The notes beneath the pieces are model-generated. The model had not been told where the DNA came from and searched no databases. It saw only the letters and a list, made by a program, of their open reading frames with translations. Source: Granulicella pectinivorans (GTDB taxonomy: Bacteria > Acidobacteriota > Terriglobia > Terriglobales > Acidobacteriaceae). From it: DNA of 64,000 nucleotides. Each line of letters opens with the position of its first letter. Position 1 is the stretch's first letter. Positions 15,206 through 23,228 of this stretch are shown here, in pieces. Where the stretch lies: positions 1,674,001 to 1,738,000 of the forward strand of contig NZ_FOZL01000001.1 in the NCBI RefSeq assembly GCF_900114625.1. Reading direction: 5' to 3'. A program made the translations under genes and the position numbers.

Positions 15206-15763
15206 TTACTTGGTGGGAACCGGCTTCGGCTCGGGGTTTTCTTTGTTGGCGATGAAGCGCGCCTGGGCCTCGACGATCTTGTTGCGGGCGAACGACGCAT
15301 CGCGCCAACCCTTGACTTCGACGCTCTTGCCCTCGAGATCCTTGTAGATCGAGAAGAAGTGCGTGATCTCCTTCAGCATGTGGGGGTAGATCTCGGAGTA
15401 GTTCCAGACATCCTTGTAGCGGGGATTGCCTTCGCCCACGCAGAGCACCTTCTCGTCGCCCAGACCCTGATCGACCATCTCCAGCAGACCGATGGGGCGG
15501 ACTTCCATGACGCAGCCGGGAAAGCTTGCCGAATCGACGAGAACCAGAACGTCCAGAGGATCGCCGTCGTCTCCGAGCGTCGAGGGGATAAAGCCGTAGT
15601 CGCCGGGGTAATGCACGGGCGAGTAGAGGTTGCGGTCGAGGCGGAAGACGTGCAGTTCCTTGTCGTATTCGTACTTGTTGATTCCCTCGTGGGGAATCTC
15701 GATCACAGCGTTGATGACTTCAGGGGACTTGGGTCCAACCGGCAGCTCGAGGTAGTTCGGCAT
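15206..15763 (-). CDS. ppa: Inorganic pyrophosphatase (family I)
   Basis: The 185-residue enzyme hydrolyses pyrophosphate to phosphate, pulling biosynthetic reactions forward in the cytoplasm. Visible family I motifs are EIPHEGINKYEYD near the start, the YPGDYGFIPSTL segment and the metal site GDDGDPLDVLVL with the three conserved Asp. The GWRDASFARNKI region near the C-terminus is also conserved in part. The frame extends 43 codons upstream, but MPNYLELP is the usual start and is adopted; its ribosome-binding site is weak. It faces the APC permease across a terminator and is divergent from purS. Confidence 0.93.
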   Translation of the reverse strand: MPNYLELPVGPKSPEVINAVIEIPHEGINKYEYDKELHVFRLDRNLYSPVHYPGDYGFIPSTLGDDGDPLDVLVLVDSASFPGCVMEVRPIGLLEMVDQGLGDEKVLCVGEGNPRYKDVWNYSEIYPHMLKEITHFFSIYKDLEGKSVEVKGWRDASFARNKIVEAQARFIANKENPEPKPVPTK

Positions 15764-15953
15764 AAATTTCGCTTGTCTCTTCTCGTAGAAAATATCGCTC
15801 GCGAGGGAGCGAGGTGAGGCGGAAGTTCGAGTGGATATGTCGTGATACAGCAAGAACGAGCCCATCCAACAGACACCATGGTACATTGCCATGAAGAGAG
15901 CCCCGGGCAGGAACCCCGGTGGAAACGTCTGATGGATTTGTCCGCTGCATGTC

Positions 15954-15959
15954 TATAAT
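15954..15959 (+). promoter_or_regulatory. -10 element of purS
   Basis: A perfect TATAAT ends eight bases before the ATG at 15968. There is no Shine-Dalgarno sequence in the gap, so the message would have at most one or two untranslated bases. No clear -35 is visible. Confidence 0.55.
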
Positions 15960-15967
15960 CAGACACG

Positions 15968-16213
15968 ATGAAGGCTCATGTCTATGTCACGTTGAAGAGA
16001 ACTGTCCTCGATGCTCAGGGGCAGACGATCGCTGAAGCGCTCAAGCGCATGCAGTATGCAGGAATTGCCGATGTCCGCCAGGGCAAGTATTTCCTACTGA
16101 CGCTGGAGGATGGCCTCGACCCCGTGGCCGCCGAAGCTGAGGTCAACCGTATTGCCAGGGAGGTGCTCACCAACCCTGTGATCGAAGAATTTTCCGTTCG
16201 TATCGAGTTCTGA
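15968..16213 (+). CDS. purS: Phosphoribosylformylglycinamidine synthase subunit PurS
   Basis: This 81-residue protein is the small structural subunit that joins PurQ (glutaminase) and PurL (synthetase) in step four of purine synthesis. The full family pattern is visible: VYVTLKRTVLDAQGQTI, ALKRMQYAGIADVRQGK and NPVIEEFSVRIE at the end. It is normally followed by purQ, but here the next gene is an unrelated outer-membrane protein 140 bases away, so purS is separated from its partners. A perfect TATAAT eight bases before the ATG suggests a (near) leaderless message. Confidence 0.93.
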   Translation: MKAHVYVTLKRTVLDAQGQTIAEALKRMQYAGIADVRQGKYFLLTLEDGLDPVAAEAEVNRIAREVLTNPVIEEFSVRIEF

Positions 16214-16355
16214 TCGCCGATAAGTCGAATCAATCAGGATGTTTGACTTATTCATTCGCGTTCTGGCAGCGGTATGAGAGGCTGGAGGCATCTCATCTAT
16301 CGTCGAGTCCTACTGAGAGCCGATTTCTGTAAAAAACGACTTCAGGGAGAATCCT

Positions 16356-16952
16356 ATGAACTGGAAGACTGTTTCCCGTACTGCCCTTTTTTTCGCGGTT
16401 GCAGGACTTTTGACTGCTGAGCGGGGAGTAGCCCAGGCAAGCCCCACTGCCACGATCGACCGCCCGCCGATCACGATCTTCGCGGGTGGGTCTTACATCC
16501 AGCCCCAGCCGGATTTCTACAAAAACAACCAGATGGCGTACTTTTTCGGCCTGGACTACACGCGCTATACTCCCCGCTTCTATGTGGATCCTTCGATCGA
16601 GGTGCGCGCTCTGATCAGCCCGATCGATGAGGAGGTCGGTGAAAACGTCTACTCCGGTGGACTCAAACTTTCCCATACCTACTTTCGCCGCATCCGTCCC
16701 TATGGAGATATTCTCATCGGTTCCGGAACCATCAAGTACGTGGCGGGACATTTTGGACCAACGGTAACGTCCGACAACTCGATCGTGTACACCTACGGTG
16801 GCGGAGTTGACTTCGACGTATACCGGACCCTTGGCCTCAAAGCGGACTATCAGGGGTCGCGCTGGCACACGGGAACAGATGTGACCTTCCACCCTCGGTC
16901 GCTCAATTTTGCTGTTTTTTACCGTTTCGGATTTGGCCGTCGCGATCGTTAA
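16356..16952 (+). CDS. Outer-membrane beta-barrel (porin-like) protein
   Basis: The 198-residue protein starts with a Sec signal (RTALFFAVAGLLTAERGVAQ) and then alternates beta strands rich in Tyr, Phe and Gly: ITIFAGGSYIQPQPDFY, GLDYTRYTPRFYVDPSIEVR and VYTYGGGVDFDVYRTLGLKA. It ends in an aromatic strand (NFAVFYRFGFGRR). This is the eight-stranded OmpA/porin-like barrel common in Acidobacteria, probably in the outer membrane; its ligand is unknown. AGGGAGA before ATG supports the start. A protein of similar design, but with a proline-rich tail, is encoded at 49816-50514. Confidence 0.72.
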   Translation: MNWKTVSRTALFFAVAGLLTAERGVAQASPTATIDRPPITIFAGGSYIQPQPDFYKNNQMAYFFGLDYTRYTPRFYVDPSIEVRALISPIDEEVGENVYSGGLKLSHTYFRRIRPYGDILIGSGTIKYVAGHFGPTVTSDNSIVYTYGGGVDFDVYRTLGLKADYQGSRWHTGTDVTFHPRSLNFAVFYRFGFGRRDR

Positions 16953-17003
16953 TCGCACAGCAGAAGGCCGGATGCTAGGCTAAATGCTGGAGATCTACCG
17001 ACC

Positions 17004-18080
17004 TTGAACGCAACCCTCGATCCAAGACAAGCGGCTCCTGCCCATGGGAGCCGCTTTGTACGTGCCTGCCTCCGCCAGCCTGTCGACCGCACGCCGGTGT
17101 GGTTCCTGCGCCAGGCCGGGCGCTATATGCCGGAGTATATGGCGGTGCGTAAGCACCATAGTTTGTTGGACATCTGCCGCACGCCGGAGGTCGCCTCGGA
17201 GGTGACCATTACGGCGGCCGAGCGCCTTGGCGTCGACGCAGCCATCATCTTTGCCGATCTTTTGCTGCCGTTCACGCCCATGGGGCTCGACTTCGAGTTC
17301 GTTGCCGGCGAGGGGCCGCAGGTGAATACGCCGGTGCGCAGCTTCGAGCACGTCAAGGCGCTCCGGACCGATCGCATCGACGATCTCAGCTATGTCGCCC
17401 TCTCTATCGAGAAGGTGGCCAAGCACTTTGCTCCGCCACGCGCCGACGGTGACCAGCTTGGCATCATCGGCTTCTGCGGCGCTCCGTTCACGCTCGCCAG
17501 CTACATGATCGAAGGTGGCAGTTCACGCAACTACATTGAAACAAAGAAGATGATGTACTCGGATGGCGCTGCGTGGTCCATGCTGATGGAGAAGCTGGTC
17601 ACGGTGCTGACCGGGTTTGCCGCGCAGCAGGTGGAGGCGGGCGCGGACGTTATTCAGATCTTCGATAGCTGGGCCGGCGCGCTCTCGGTGACCGACTACC
17701 GCCAGTACTGCCTGAGCTGGACGACGCAGCTTGTCGAGAGCGTCCGCGCGCTTGGCGTGCCGGTTATTTACTTCGGCGTCGATACGGCCTCGCTGCTGCC
17801 CACCATGCGCGAGACGGGCGCGGACGTCATCGGCCTCGACTGGCGCATTCCGCTGGCCGAGGGCTGGGAGGCCGTCGGTTCGGGTTGCGGTGTGCAGGGA
17901 AATCTCGATCCGATCGCCCTCTTTGCGCCTGAAGATATCCTCAGGGCGCGCGTCAAAGAGGTTCTTGATGCTGCGGCTAAAAAGCCCGGGCATATTTTCA
18001 ACCTGGGGCATGGGATTGTGCCCGGCACGCCCGTCGACAACGTCATCCGCGTGGTCGAATGGGTGAAGGAGCTGGGATGA
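17004..18080 (+). CDS. hemE: Uroporphyrinogen decarboxylase
   Basis: The 358-residue enzyme removes four carboxyl groups from uroporphyrinogen III to give coproporphyrinogen III. Signatures are WFLRQAGRYMPEY near residue 38, the FADLL..FT segment holding the catalytic Asp, GFCGAPFTLASYMIEGG near residue 155, and the C-terminal FNLGHGI motif. TTG at 17004 is chosen because GGAGA lies about ten bases upstream; it gives the normal family length. The stop overlaps the hemH start as ATGA, so the two are translationally coupled. hemY faces them across a terminator. Confidence 0.96.
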   Translation: MNATLDPRQAAPAHGSRFVRACLRQPVDRTPVWFLRQAGRYMPEYMAVRKHHSLLDICRTPEVASEVTITAAERLGVDAAIIFADLLLPFTPMGLDFEFVAGEGPQVNTPVRSFEHVKALRTDRIDDLSYVALSIEKVAKHFAPPRADGDQLGIIGFCGAPFTLASYMIEGGSSRNYIETKKMMYSDGAAWSMLMEKLVTVLTGFAAQQVEAGADVIQIFDSWAGALSVTDYRQYCLSWTTQLVESVRALGVPVIYFGVDTASLLPTMRETGADVIGLDWRIPLAEGWEAVGSGCGVQGNLDPIALFAPEDILRARVKEVLDAAAKKPGHIFNLGHGIVPGTPVDNVIRVVEWVKELG

Positions 18081-19093
18081 AAGAAGCGATTTTACTGCTG
18101 GCGCACGGAACGCCCGACGTTCTGGGCGAGATGGCTGCATATCTGTCGAAGGTTACGGGTGGCCGCGCGCTTCCGCAGGAGGTCGTCGAGGAGCTGCAGC
18201 ATCGCTACGGCGAGATCGGCCTTGGCTGGGAGCCCGGTGTGGAGCCTCCACCGCTGACCCGGTGGACCCTGACGCAGGGGCATCTGCTGGAGCTTGCGCT
18301 GGCCCAGGCGGGGCATCCCATGAAGGTCTACGTGGGCATGCGCAACTGGCATCCTTACATCGCGGATGTGGTGGCGAAGATGCGTGAGGATGGCGTCACG
18401 CGGATCAAGGCGCTGTGTCTTGCCCCGCAGAACTCGCGGACCAGCGTCGGGCTCTATCGCAAGGCGTTGATGGAAGCGGCGAAGGGGCTCGAGGTCGAGT
18501 TTGTGGCCGGCTGGGCGGAGAATCCCACGCTTGCGGAGGCCTTTGCGGACAGAACGTGGCCCGTTTGGGCTGAGGCCTGTGCGGAGACTGGCAGACGTAT
18601 TCCCGTGCTGTTTACGGCGCATTCCGTGCCCTGCAGGACCATCATGACCGGATCGGCTTCGGTCGCGGGCGCGCGTCCCGGCACACCCGAGCAGACCTCG
18701 CCCGATCCCTATCCGGTCGAGTCGAAGCGCACGGCGCAGCTTGTGGCTGATCGTCTGAAGGTCGTTGGATTCAAGGAGAGCGACTGGGTCTTCGCGTTCC
18801 AGAGCCAGGGCATCAGCGGCGGCCCGTGGATTGGGCCCACGGTAGAAGACACCCTGAAGGCGCTGAAGGATCAGGGTGAGATCGGTGTGGTGATGCAGCC
18901 GGTTGGTTTCCTCTGCGACCACGTCGAGATCCTCTACGACATCGATATCGCCTTCAGGCAGACCGCCGAGGAGCTTGGCCTGAAGCTCTGGCGGGCCGAG
19001 AGCCTGAACGCTTCACCGATTCTGGCTGAGGCTCTGGTGCAGGTGATTCTGGGGGAGTACAAGGCCGATGTGGACGAGGTTGTCGTCGCATAA
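18077..19093 (+). CDS. hemH: Ferrochelatase (proto- or coproporphyrin type)
   Basis: The 338-residue protein inserts iron into a porphyrin. It starts KEAILLLAHGTP, has the catalytic His in FTAHSVP near residue 180, the conserved QSQGISGGPW stretch, and the HVEILYDID motif with the second catalytic acid near 290. MKEA at 18077 is preferred, because the ORF start 18 bases earlier lies within hemE and the ATG overlaps the hemE stop. Whether the substrate is protoporphyrin or coproporphyrin cannot be read directly; pairing with a hemY-type oxidase leaves both routes possible. No Cys ligands for an iron-sulfur cluster are obvious at the C-terminus. Confidence 0.93.
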   Translation: MKEAILLLAHGTPDVLGEMAAYLSKVTGGRALPQEVVEELQHRYGEIGLGWEPGVEPPPLTRWTLTQGHLLELALAQAGHPMKVYVGMRNWHPYIADVVAKMREDGVTRIKALCLAPQNSRTSVGLYRKALMEAAKGLEVEFVAGWAENPTLAEAFADRTWPVWAEACAETGRRIPVLFTAHSVPCRTIMTGSASVAGARPGTPEQTSPDPYPVESKRTAQLVADRLKVVGFKESDWVFAFQSQGISGGPWIGPTVEDTLKALKDQGEIGVVMQPVGFLCDHVEILYDIDIAFRQTAEELGLKLWRAESLNASPILAEALVQVILGEYKADVDEVVVA

Positions 19094-19113
19094 GCCAGAA
19101 AAGAGAGAGGGGG

Positions 19114-19151
19114 AAAGAGGCAAAGACCGGGCGACCGGATTTTGCCTCTTT
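19114..19151. terminator. Bidirectional terminator between hemH and hemY
   Basis: AAAGAGGCAAA (19114-19124) pairs perfectly with TTTGCCTCTTT (19141-19151), with an inner CCGG/CCGG stem. T-rich bases follow on the plus strand and A-rich bases precede, so both converging genes can use it. Confidence 0.82.
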
Positions 19152-19155
19152 GTCT

Positions 19156-20505
19156 TTAAGCTGAGAGCTCCTGGGCGGCCTTGCGGGCGTCGCGGATGAG
19201 GTCGGGCAGGCCTACGCCGCGGTAGCCGTTGCCAAGGAGCCAGAGGTTGCCGATGGTTTGTACGCGGGATTCTAGCTCGGCCATGCGACCGAGGTGCCCG
19301 ACTGCGTACTGCGGCAGGGAGTTGGGCCAGCGGCGGACGACCGTAATCGTTGGGGTGGGCAGAGGGCCGAGGATGCGGGCGAGCTCCATGCGGGCGATCG
19401 ACGCGATCTCGTCGTTGCCGCAGCGCATCAGGCGCAGGGCGGAGGCTCCACCGAAGAAGGCGCGGACCAGCCGCCCTCCAGATGGAATGCGGCCGGGAAA
19501 CTTCTGGTCCATGAAGGTCGCAGCCATCAGCAGACTGCCCTGTCCGGGGGGCACGAGGAAGCCAAAGCCCTGCGGCAGATCGAAGTTCTCCTGGAAGCAG
19601 AAGCCGACGACGACCGCGGAGCTCGCCTCCATCTGCATCAGCTCGTAGGCACGGTGGTCGGTCGGTTCCAGCAGATGCGCGGCGACGTCGACCGGCGTGG
19701 CGAGCAGCACGTCATCGAAGGGCCTGCCGTCGACCAGCCAGCCCTCGCCGGTACGCTTCAAGCGTTTGACGGGTTCGTTCCTGCGGATCCAGCGCAGGGG
19801 AATCTTCGCGGCCATCGCCTCGACCAAGGTTCCCACGCCGCTCCTGAGCGTGGTGAAGATGGGACGCTGCGTCCCTTTGGCCTTGGCCTGCACCGCCGTG
19901 ACGAGTGACCCGTACTCCCGCTCCATCGCCACAAAGGCGGGCATGACGGCGCGCACGGAGAGCGTGTTGACGTCTCCGCCGAAGACTCCGCTCAGCAGGG
20001 GGGCGGCGATTTTGGTCAGGACTTCAGGACCGAAGTGGCGCGCCACGAACGACGCCACGGATTCGTCGTCGTCGGGTGCAGCCGCTTTGAGAGCATCGGC
20101 TCGTGCGGGTTCATCGAGAAAGGCTTTTTTTGCCTCCGAGGAGAAGAGCGCGGAGGCTTCAACTGCCTGAAGATCGCCCGGAACCATCATGCGCATGCCG
20201 TTTGGCATGGCTTCGAGACGCCCGTCGAGGTAGATGTAGGTCTTGCGGGTGTCATCGAGCGACTGAATGACCTCATCGCCCAAACCGAGTTCCTGCGCCA
20301 GTGTAAGGGCCCACGGTTTCTCGGTAACCCATCCGTCCGGGCCACCTTCGATGACGAATCCGCCCTCCCGCACGGTTTCGACGATGCCGCCAAGGCGCGG
20401 GCTGGCCTCAAAGAGGGTGACGTCGTGTTCCGCTCCGGACTGCGCGAGGAAGTAGGCGGCTGCTACCCCGGCTGTGCCTCCACCGAGGATGGCGATGCGC
20501 TTCAT
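19156..20505 (-). CDS. hemY: Protoporphyrinogen/coproporphyrinogen oxidase (HemY type)
   Basis: The 449-residue FAD enzyme oxidises protoporphyrinogen IX or coproporphyrinogen III using oxygen. The dinucleotide-binding site is IAILGGGTAGVAAAYFLA at the N-terminus, followed by LFEASPRLGG, and the C-terminal FAD motif is seen in GNGYRGVGLPD. MKRIAIL at 20503-20505 is chosen because AGGAG lies six bases upstream; the frame continues 67 codons further but with arginine-rich, non-coding character. It faces hemE-hemH, completing three late haem steps in one locus. Length and motifs are normal for the family. Confidence 0.92.
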   Translation of the reverse strand: MKRIAILGGGTAGVAAAYFLAQSGAEHDVTLFEASPRLGGIVETVREGGFVIEGGPDGWVTEKPWALTLAQELGLGDEVIQSLDDTRKTYIYLDGRLEAMPNGMRMMVPGDLQAVEASALFSSEAKKAFLDEPARADALKAAAPDDDESVASFVARHFGPEVLTKIAAPLLSGVFGGDVNTLSVRAVMPAFVAMEREYGSLVTAVQAKAKGTQRPIFTTLRSGVGTLVEAMAAKIPLRWIRRNEPVKRLKRTGEGWLVDGRPFDDVLLATPVDVAAHLLEPTDHRAYELMQMEASSAVVVGFCFQENFDLPQGFGFLVPPGQGSLLMAATFMDQKFPGRIPSGGRLVRAFFGGASALRLMRCGNDEIASIARMELARILGPLPTPTITVVRRWPNSLPQYAVGHLGRMAELESRVQTIGNLWLLGNGYRGVGLPDLIRDARKAAQELSA

Positions 20506-20575
20506 GCTGGCTCCTGCGTCCATGATAAAGCGGAACGAAGCCCCACTCGTGGTGACGCAGGGCACTGCGTCCGCA

Positions 20576-21124
20576 TTAGTCGGGGACCTGGAATCCGACG
20601 CGGGTCTGCGCGAGCGTCGCCTTGTCCTGGGTCGATCCGGTGACCTTGGCGGCCATCTCCGGGTAGGCAGCCTGCACCGACGGCGTCTTCGCCCAGATCG
20701 GCACATCCTTCATGGAGTAGTGATAGGTCACCTGCGTCTCATTGAAGCCGTTCGCCGGAGCCAGCGGTGTGGAGGAGTCGATCGTCGTGACGTTCCGGTG
20801 GCCGTAGCAGAAGTGCGGGGCGGATTTTTCGCCCAGTGTCGAGGGCACGTACCGCGCGACGTGGATGGCGGTCTCATGGCTTACGGTCAGGAGCTGTGCG
20901 GCGACCAGCGTGTTCATGCGATTGATCTCGGCGGGGTCCGAGGTGATCAGGGGAAAACGGGTATTGGGCAGCAGGCACTCGGATTTATCGGCGAAATAGG
21001 TGTTCAGGGTCTGCAGGTAGTTCTCCGGCGTAGGCTTGGCCTTGGTATCGCAGGCGATGGGAAGAAGGGCAAGCGTAAGGAGAATCAGGCGGGTCCTGGT
21101 GGAAAAAGGGGTCTTGGTCGTCAA
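20576..21124 (-). CDS. Lipoprotein of unknown function
   Basis: The 182-residue product has a basic N-terminus, a hydrophobic stretch and a lipobox (LLPIAC), so it is probably a lipoprotein. The mature part starts TKAKPTPENYLQTLNTYFADK, has two more Cys (EC and FC) and ends VGFQVPD. No domain is recognised. It lies 70 bases upstream of hemY on the same strand and may be co-transcribed, but nothing links it to haem synthesis. Confidence 0.65.
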   Translation of the reverse strand: MTTKTPFSTRTRLILLTLALLPIACDTKAKPTPENYLQTLNTYFADKSECLLPNTRFPLITSDPAEINRMNTLVAAQLLTVSHETAIHVARYVPSTLGEKSAPHFCYGHRNVTTIDSSTPLAPANGFNETQVTYHYSMKDVPIWAKTPSVQAAYPEMAAKVTGSTQDKATLAQTRVGFQVPD

Positions 21125-21298
21125 TGTGTTCTGCCTTTCCGTACTGAGCAGTTGGAGGGGGCTTGCGCCGGAATGGTTGTTGGAACAGTCGTCCGGTCGC
21201 CTTCGGCAAGGATAGCCCGCCGGGTGGAAAGCGGGGAAATCCCGCGCTCGGGCGCAGGTATCCTGCGCCGGGAGACGCAGGGGAGAGATAATAAAGGA

Positions 21299-21718
21299 AT
21301 GAAAAGGCCCTGTTTTCTGGTGGTGGATCGTGAGTTTGCAGGAAATATCTCGACACGGAAGCTTCTGATCGAGACAGCGAAGATGAACGTCATCACCGCC
21401 TACAGCGGAAAAGAGGCGATGGAACTGTATGAGCGCTTCCCCGCTGTCAGCGGTGTGGTGCTGGACGCCTCGCTCGGTGACATGGAGTGTGAGGCTCTGG
21501 TGGCGGGTTTGAAGCGGAAGAAACGCGACCTGCCGATCGTGGTGATCGAAAGCGCCAATGTGGAGTGCCCGACGGCGGACTATCGCGTGCGATCGTTCGA
21601 TCCGGCACAGTTGCTCGAGGTGCTTCGCGGGATCGAGCCGAAGGAGACGCAGGCAATCGACGATCGCGATGTGGAGTTGAATCGTCAGGCAGCCGAGGGC
21701 GAGAACGGCGACCGGTAA
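21299..21718 (+). CDS. Degenerate response-regulator receiver protein
   Basis: The 139-residue protein has the receiver fold: FLVVDREFAG for the first strand, a phospho-Asp candidate in VVLDASLGDM near residue 57, and VVIESA for the switch Ser. The final Lys of the 'KPF' motif is replaced (YRVRSFDP), and one of the two acidic residues after the first strand is also missing (VVDREF). Phosphorylation may therefore be weak or absent. The C-terminal 25 residues are acidic and have no output domain. ATG at 21299 follows GGGGAGAG at a moderate distance. It may act as a stand-alone adaptor. Confidence 0.65.
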   Translation: MKRPCFLVVDREFAGNISTRKLLIETAKMNVITAYSGKEAMELYERFPAVSGVVLDASLGDMECEALVAGLKRKKRDLPIVVIESANVECPTADYRVRSFDPAQLLEVLRGIEPKETQAIDDRDVELNRQAAEGENGDR

Positions 21719-21738
21719 GCGGAGGCGCTTACCGGTCG
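21709..21738. terminator. Bidirectional terminator
   Basis: A perfect 13-bp stem (CGACCGGTAAGCG with CGCTTACCGGTCG, loop 21722-21725) lies between converging genes and overlaps the receiver gene's stop codon. Confidence 0.85.
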
Positions 21739-21743
21739 TTCCG

Positions 21744-22934
21744 CTACTTGGTCAGCTTCAGCAGGATCGACGCGTGGCGCGGGATCGTCGGTTTGTAGCT
21801 GGCGTCGAGACGCCCCACCGGCTTGTTGGTCCACACATCGGTGGCCATGGGCGGCTTGGAAAAACCAAGCTGCTTCAGCGGCAGAGCGATGTTGCGCATC
21901 GAGCTTGCATCCTCACCCGTGTTGAAGACCGCGAGCGCCGTGCTGCCGTCCGCCAGTTCGCGACTCCAGATCTGCACCGGGCCCTCCTGGTAGATGCGCT
22001 TGCCCTGGTGTCCCGCGGGGTCCTGGTCGATGGCGAGGACCTGTTTGTTCATCAGGATCGAGGCGACCTCAGGCGTCATCTTGGTGAGGTCGTTGCCCGC
22101 CAGCAGAGGCGAGGCGAGCATGGCCCACAGGGTCATGTGGAAGCGGTTCTCATCGAGCGTGAGCTTGCCGTTGCCGACCTCGAGCATGTCGGGATCGTTC
22201 CAGTGTCCGGGGCCGGCGAACTTCTCAAGACCGTCCTGATTGAGGCCGATGACGGTCATGCGGTCGAAGGTGGCGTTGATGTCGCCGGTGGTGCGCCACA
22301 GGTTCGCACCAACCTCCGGAGCCCAGTCCCAGACCGCATCGAAGCCGTACTGGCAGAGCGAGTAGACCATCGGACGGCCTGTCTTGACGATCGCCTTGTG
22401 CATCAGCATATAGGCGTCGCGCATCATCTTGTTCTGCTTGACGGGGTCGTTGGGGGCGTCGGCAAGCATCTTCTTGCGGAAGCCGCAAAGATCGTACTTC
22501 AGGTAGTCGATGCCCCAGTCGGCGTAGGTCTGTGCATCCTGGTACTCATGGCCGAGCGAGCCCTCGAAGCGCGCGCAGGTCTGGTCGCCGGGCGAGGAGT
22601 AGATGCCGAGCTTGAGGCCCTTGGAGTGGACGTAGTCGGCGAGGGCTTTCATGTCGGGGAATTTTTCGTTGGTGGTGATGTGTCCCTGGGCGTCGCGCTT
22701 GCCCTCCCAGGTGTCGTCGATGTTGACGTAGACGTAGCCGGCGTCGCGCATGCCGGTGGAGACGAGCAGGTCGGCGGTATCGCGGATGTCCTTGTCGGTG
22801 ACGCGGCCGGCGAAGTAGTTCCAGGAGTTCCAGCCCATGGGGGGCGTGGCGGCGAGCTTTTGCGCGGAGGCGAGCGGGGCGAGGGTGGTCGCGGCAGCGA
22901 GAAGGAGGGCAAGGCGGAGGGCGTTCGGCTTCAC
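21744..22934 (-). CDS. GH27 alpha-galactosidase, secreted
   Basis: This 396-residue enzyme should remove terminal alpha-galactose from oligo- or polysaccharides. It begins with a signal peptide (LALLLAAATTLAPLASAQ) and then PPMGWNSWNYF, the GH27 opening. The nucleophile Asp lies in YLKYDLCG, near residue 150, and the acid/base Asp in HWNDPDMLEVG. A C-terminal beta domain follows. The start is GTG with AAGGAA five bases upstream. A LacI-type palindrome lies 17 bases before the start codon, suggesting sugar-controlled repression. It stands alone without other galactose genes nearby. Confidence 0.93.
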   Translation of the reverse strand: MKPNALRLALLLAAATTLAPLASAQKLAATPPMGWNSWNYFAGRVTDKDIRDTADLLVSTGMRDAGYVYVNIDDTWEGKRDAQGHITTNEKFPDMKALADYVHSKGLKLGIYSSPGDQTCARFEGSLGHEYQDAQTYADWGIDYLKYDLCGFRKKMLADAPNDPVKQNKMMRDAYMLMHKAIVKTGRPMVYSLCQYGFDAVWDWAPEVGANLWRTTGDINATFDRMTVIGLNQDGLEKFAGPGHWNDPDMLEVGNGKLTLDENRFHMTLWAMLASPLLAGNDLTKMTPEVASILMNKQVLAIDQDPAGHQGKRIYQEGPVQIWSRELADGSTALAVFNTGEDASSMRNIALPLKQLGFSKPPMATDVWTNKPVGRLDASYKPTIPRHASILLKLTK

Positions 22935-22950
22935 GGAGGTTCCTTAGTGT

Positions 22951-22962
22951 GGAATCGATTCC
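22951..22962. promoter_or_regulatory. LacI/GalR-type operator palindrome
   Basis: The perfect 12-bp palindrome GGAATCGATTCC with a central TCGA, preceded by T, lies 17 bases before the alpha-galactosidase start. The CG-centred palindrome is the usual shape of LacI-family operators. No LacI-family gene is in the window, so the repressor would be encoded elsewhere. Confidence 0.6.
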
Positions 22963-22984
22963 GTGTCAGCATACTCCGCGGAGG

Positions 22985-23228
22985 GATATCTAGGCTATCC
23001 GGGAGTGGGGCTCGGCTGGAAGCTGACGCTGTGAGAGCGGCTCAGGGGGCGCAAGGCGCGATTTTAGCCTCAGAAACGGCGACTCGAAGAAGCGGAAGCT
23101 CAGCCAGGCCAGCGGCCACAGCAGCGGCGACGGAAGCCACGGCTGCGGTGGACACGGATGTGGAGGACACGGATGTGGAGGACACGGGTGCGGCGGCAGC
23201 GGTTGCGGTGGTCACTGAGGGGAATCGC
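22985..23228. other. Gene-free stretch with 15-bp tandem repeat
   Basis: Between GH27 and the OPT transporter no gene is credible. GACACGGATGTGGAG repeats at 23151-23165 and 23166-23180 with a partial third copy to 23190. An antisense frame reads serine/valine-rich low-complexity sequence. Confidence 0.5.

Noticed and set aside
20474..21298. Upstream part of the receiver frame
   Set aside because: It lies antisense to the lipoprotein and hemY genes and has no receiver similarity; the real start is at 21299.
23151..23190. CRISPR-like tandem repeat
   Set aside because: Units of 15 bp are contiguous without spacers, so it is a simple tandem repeat.
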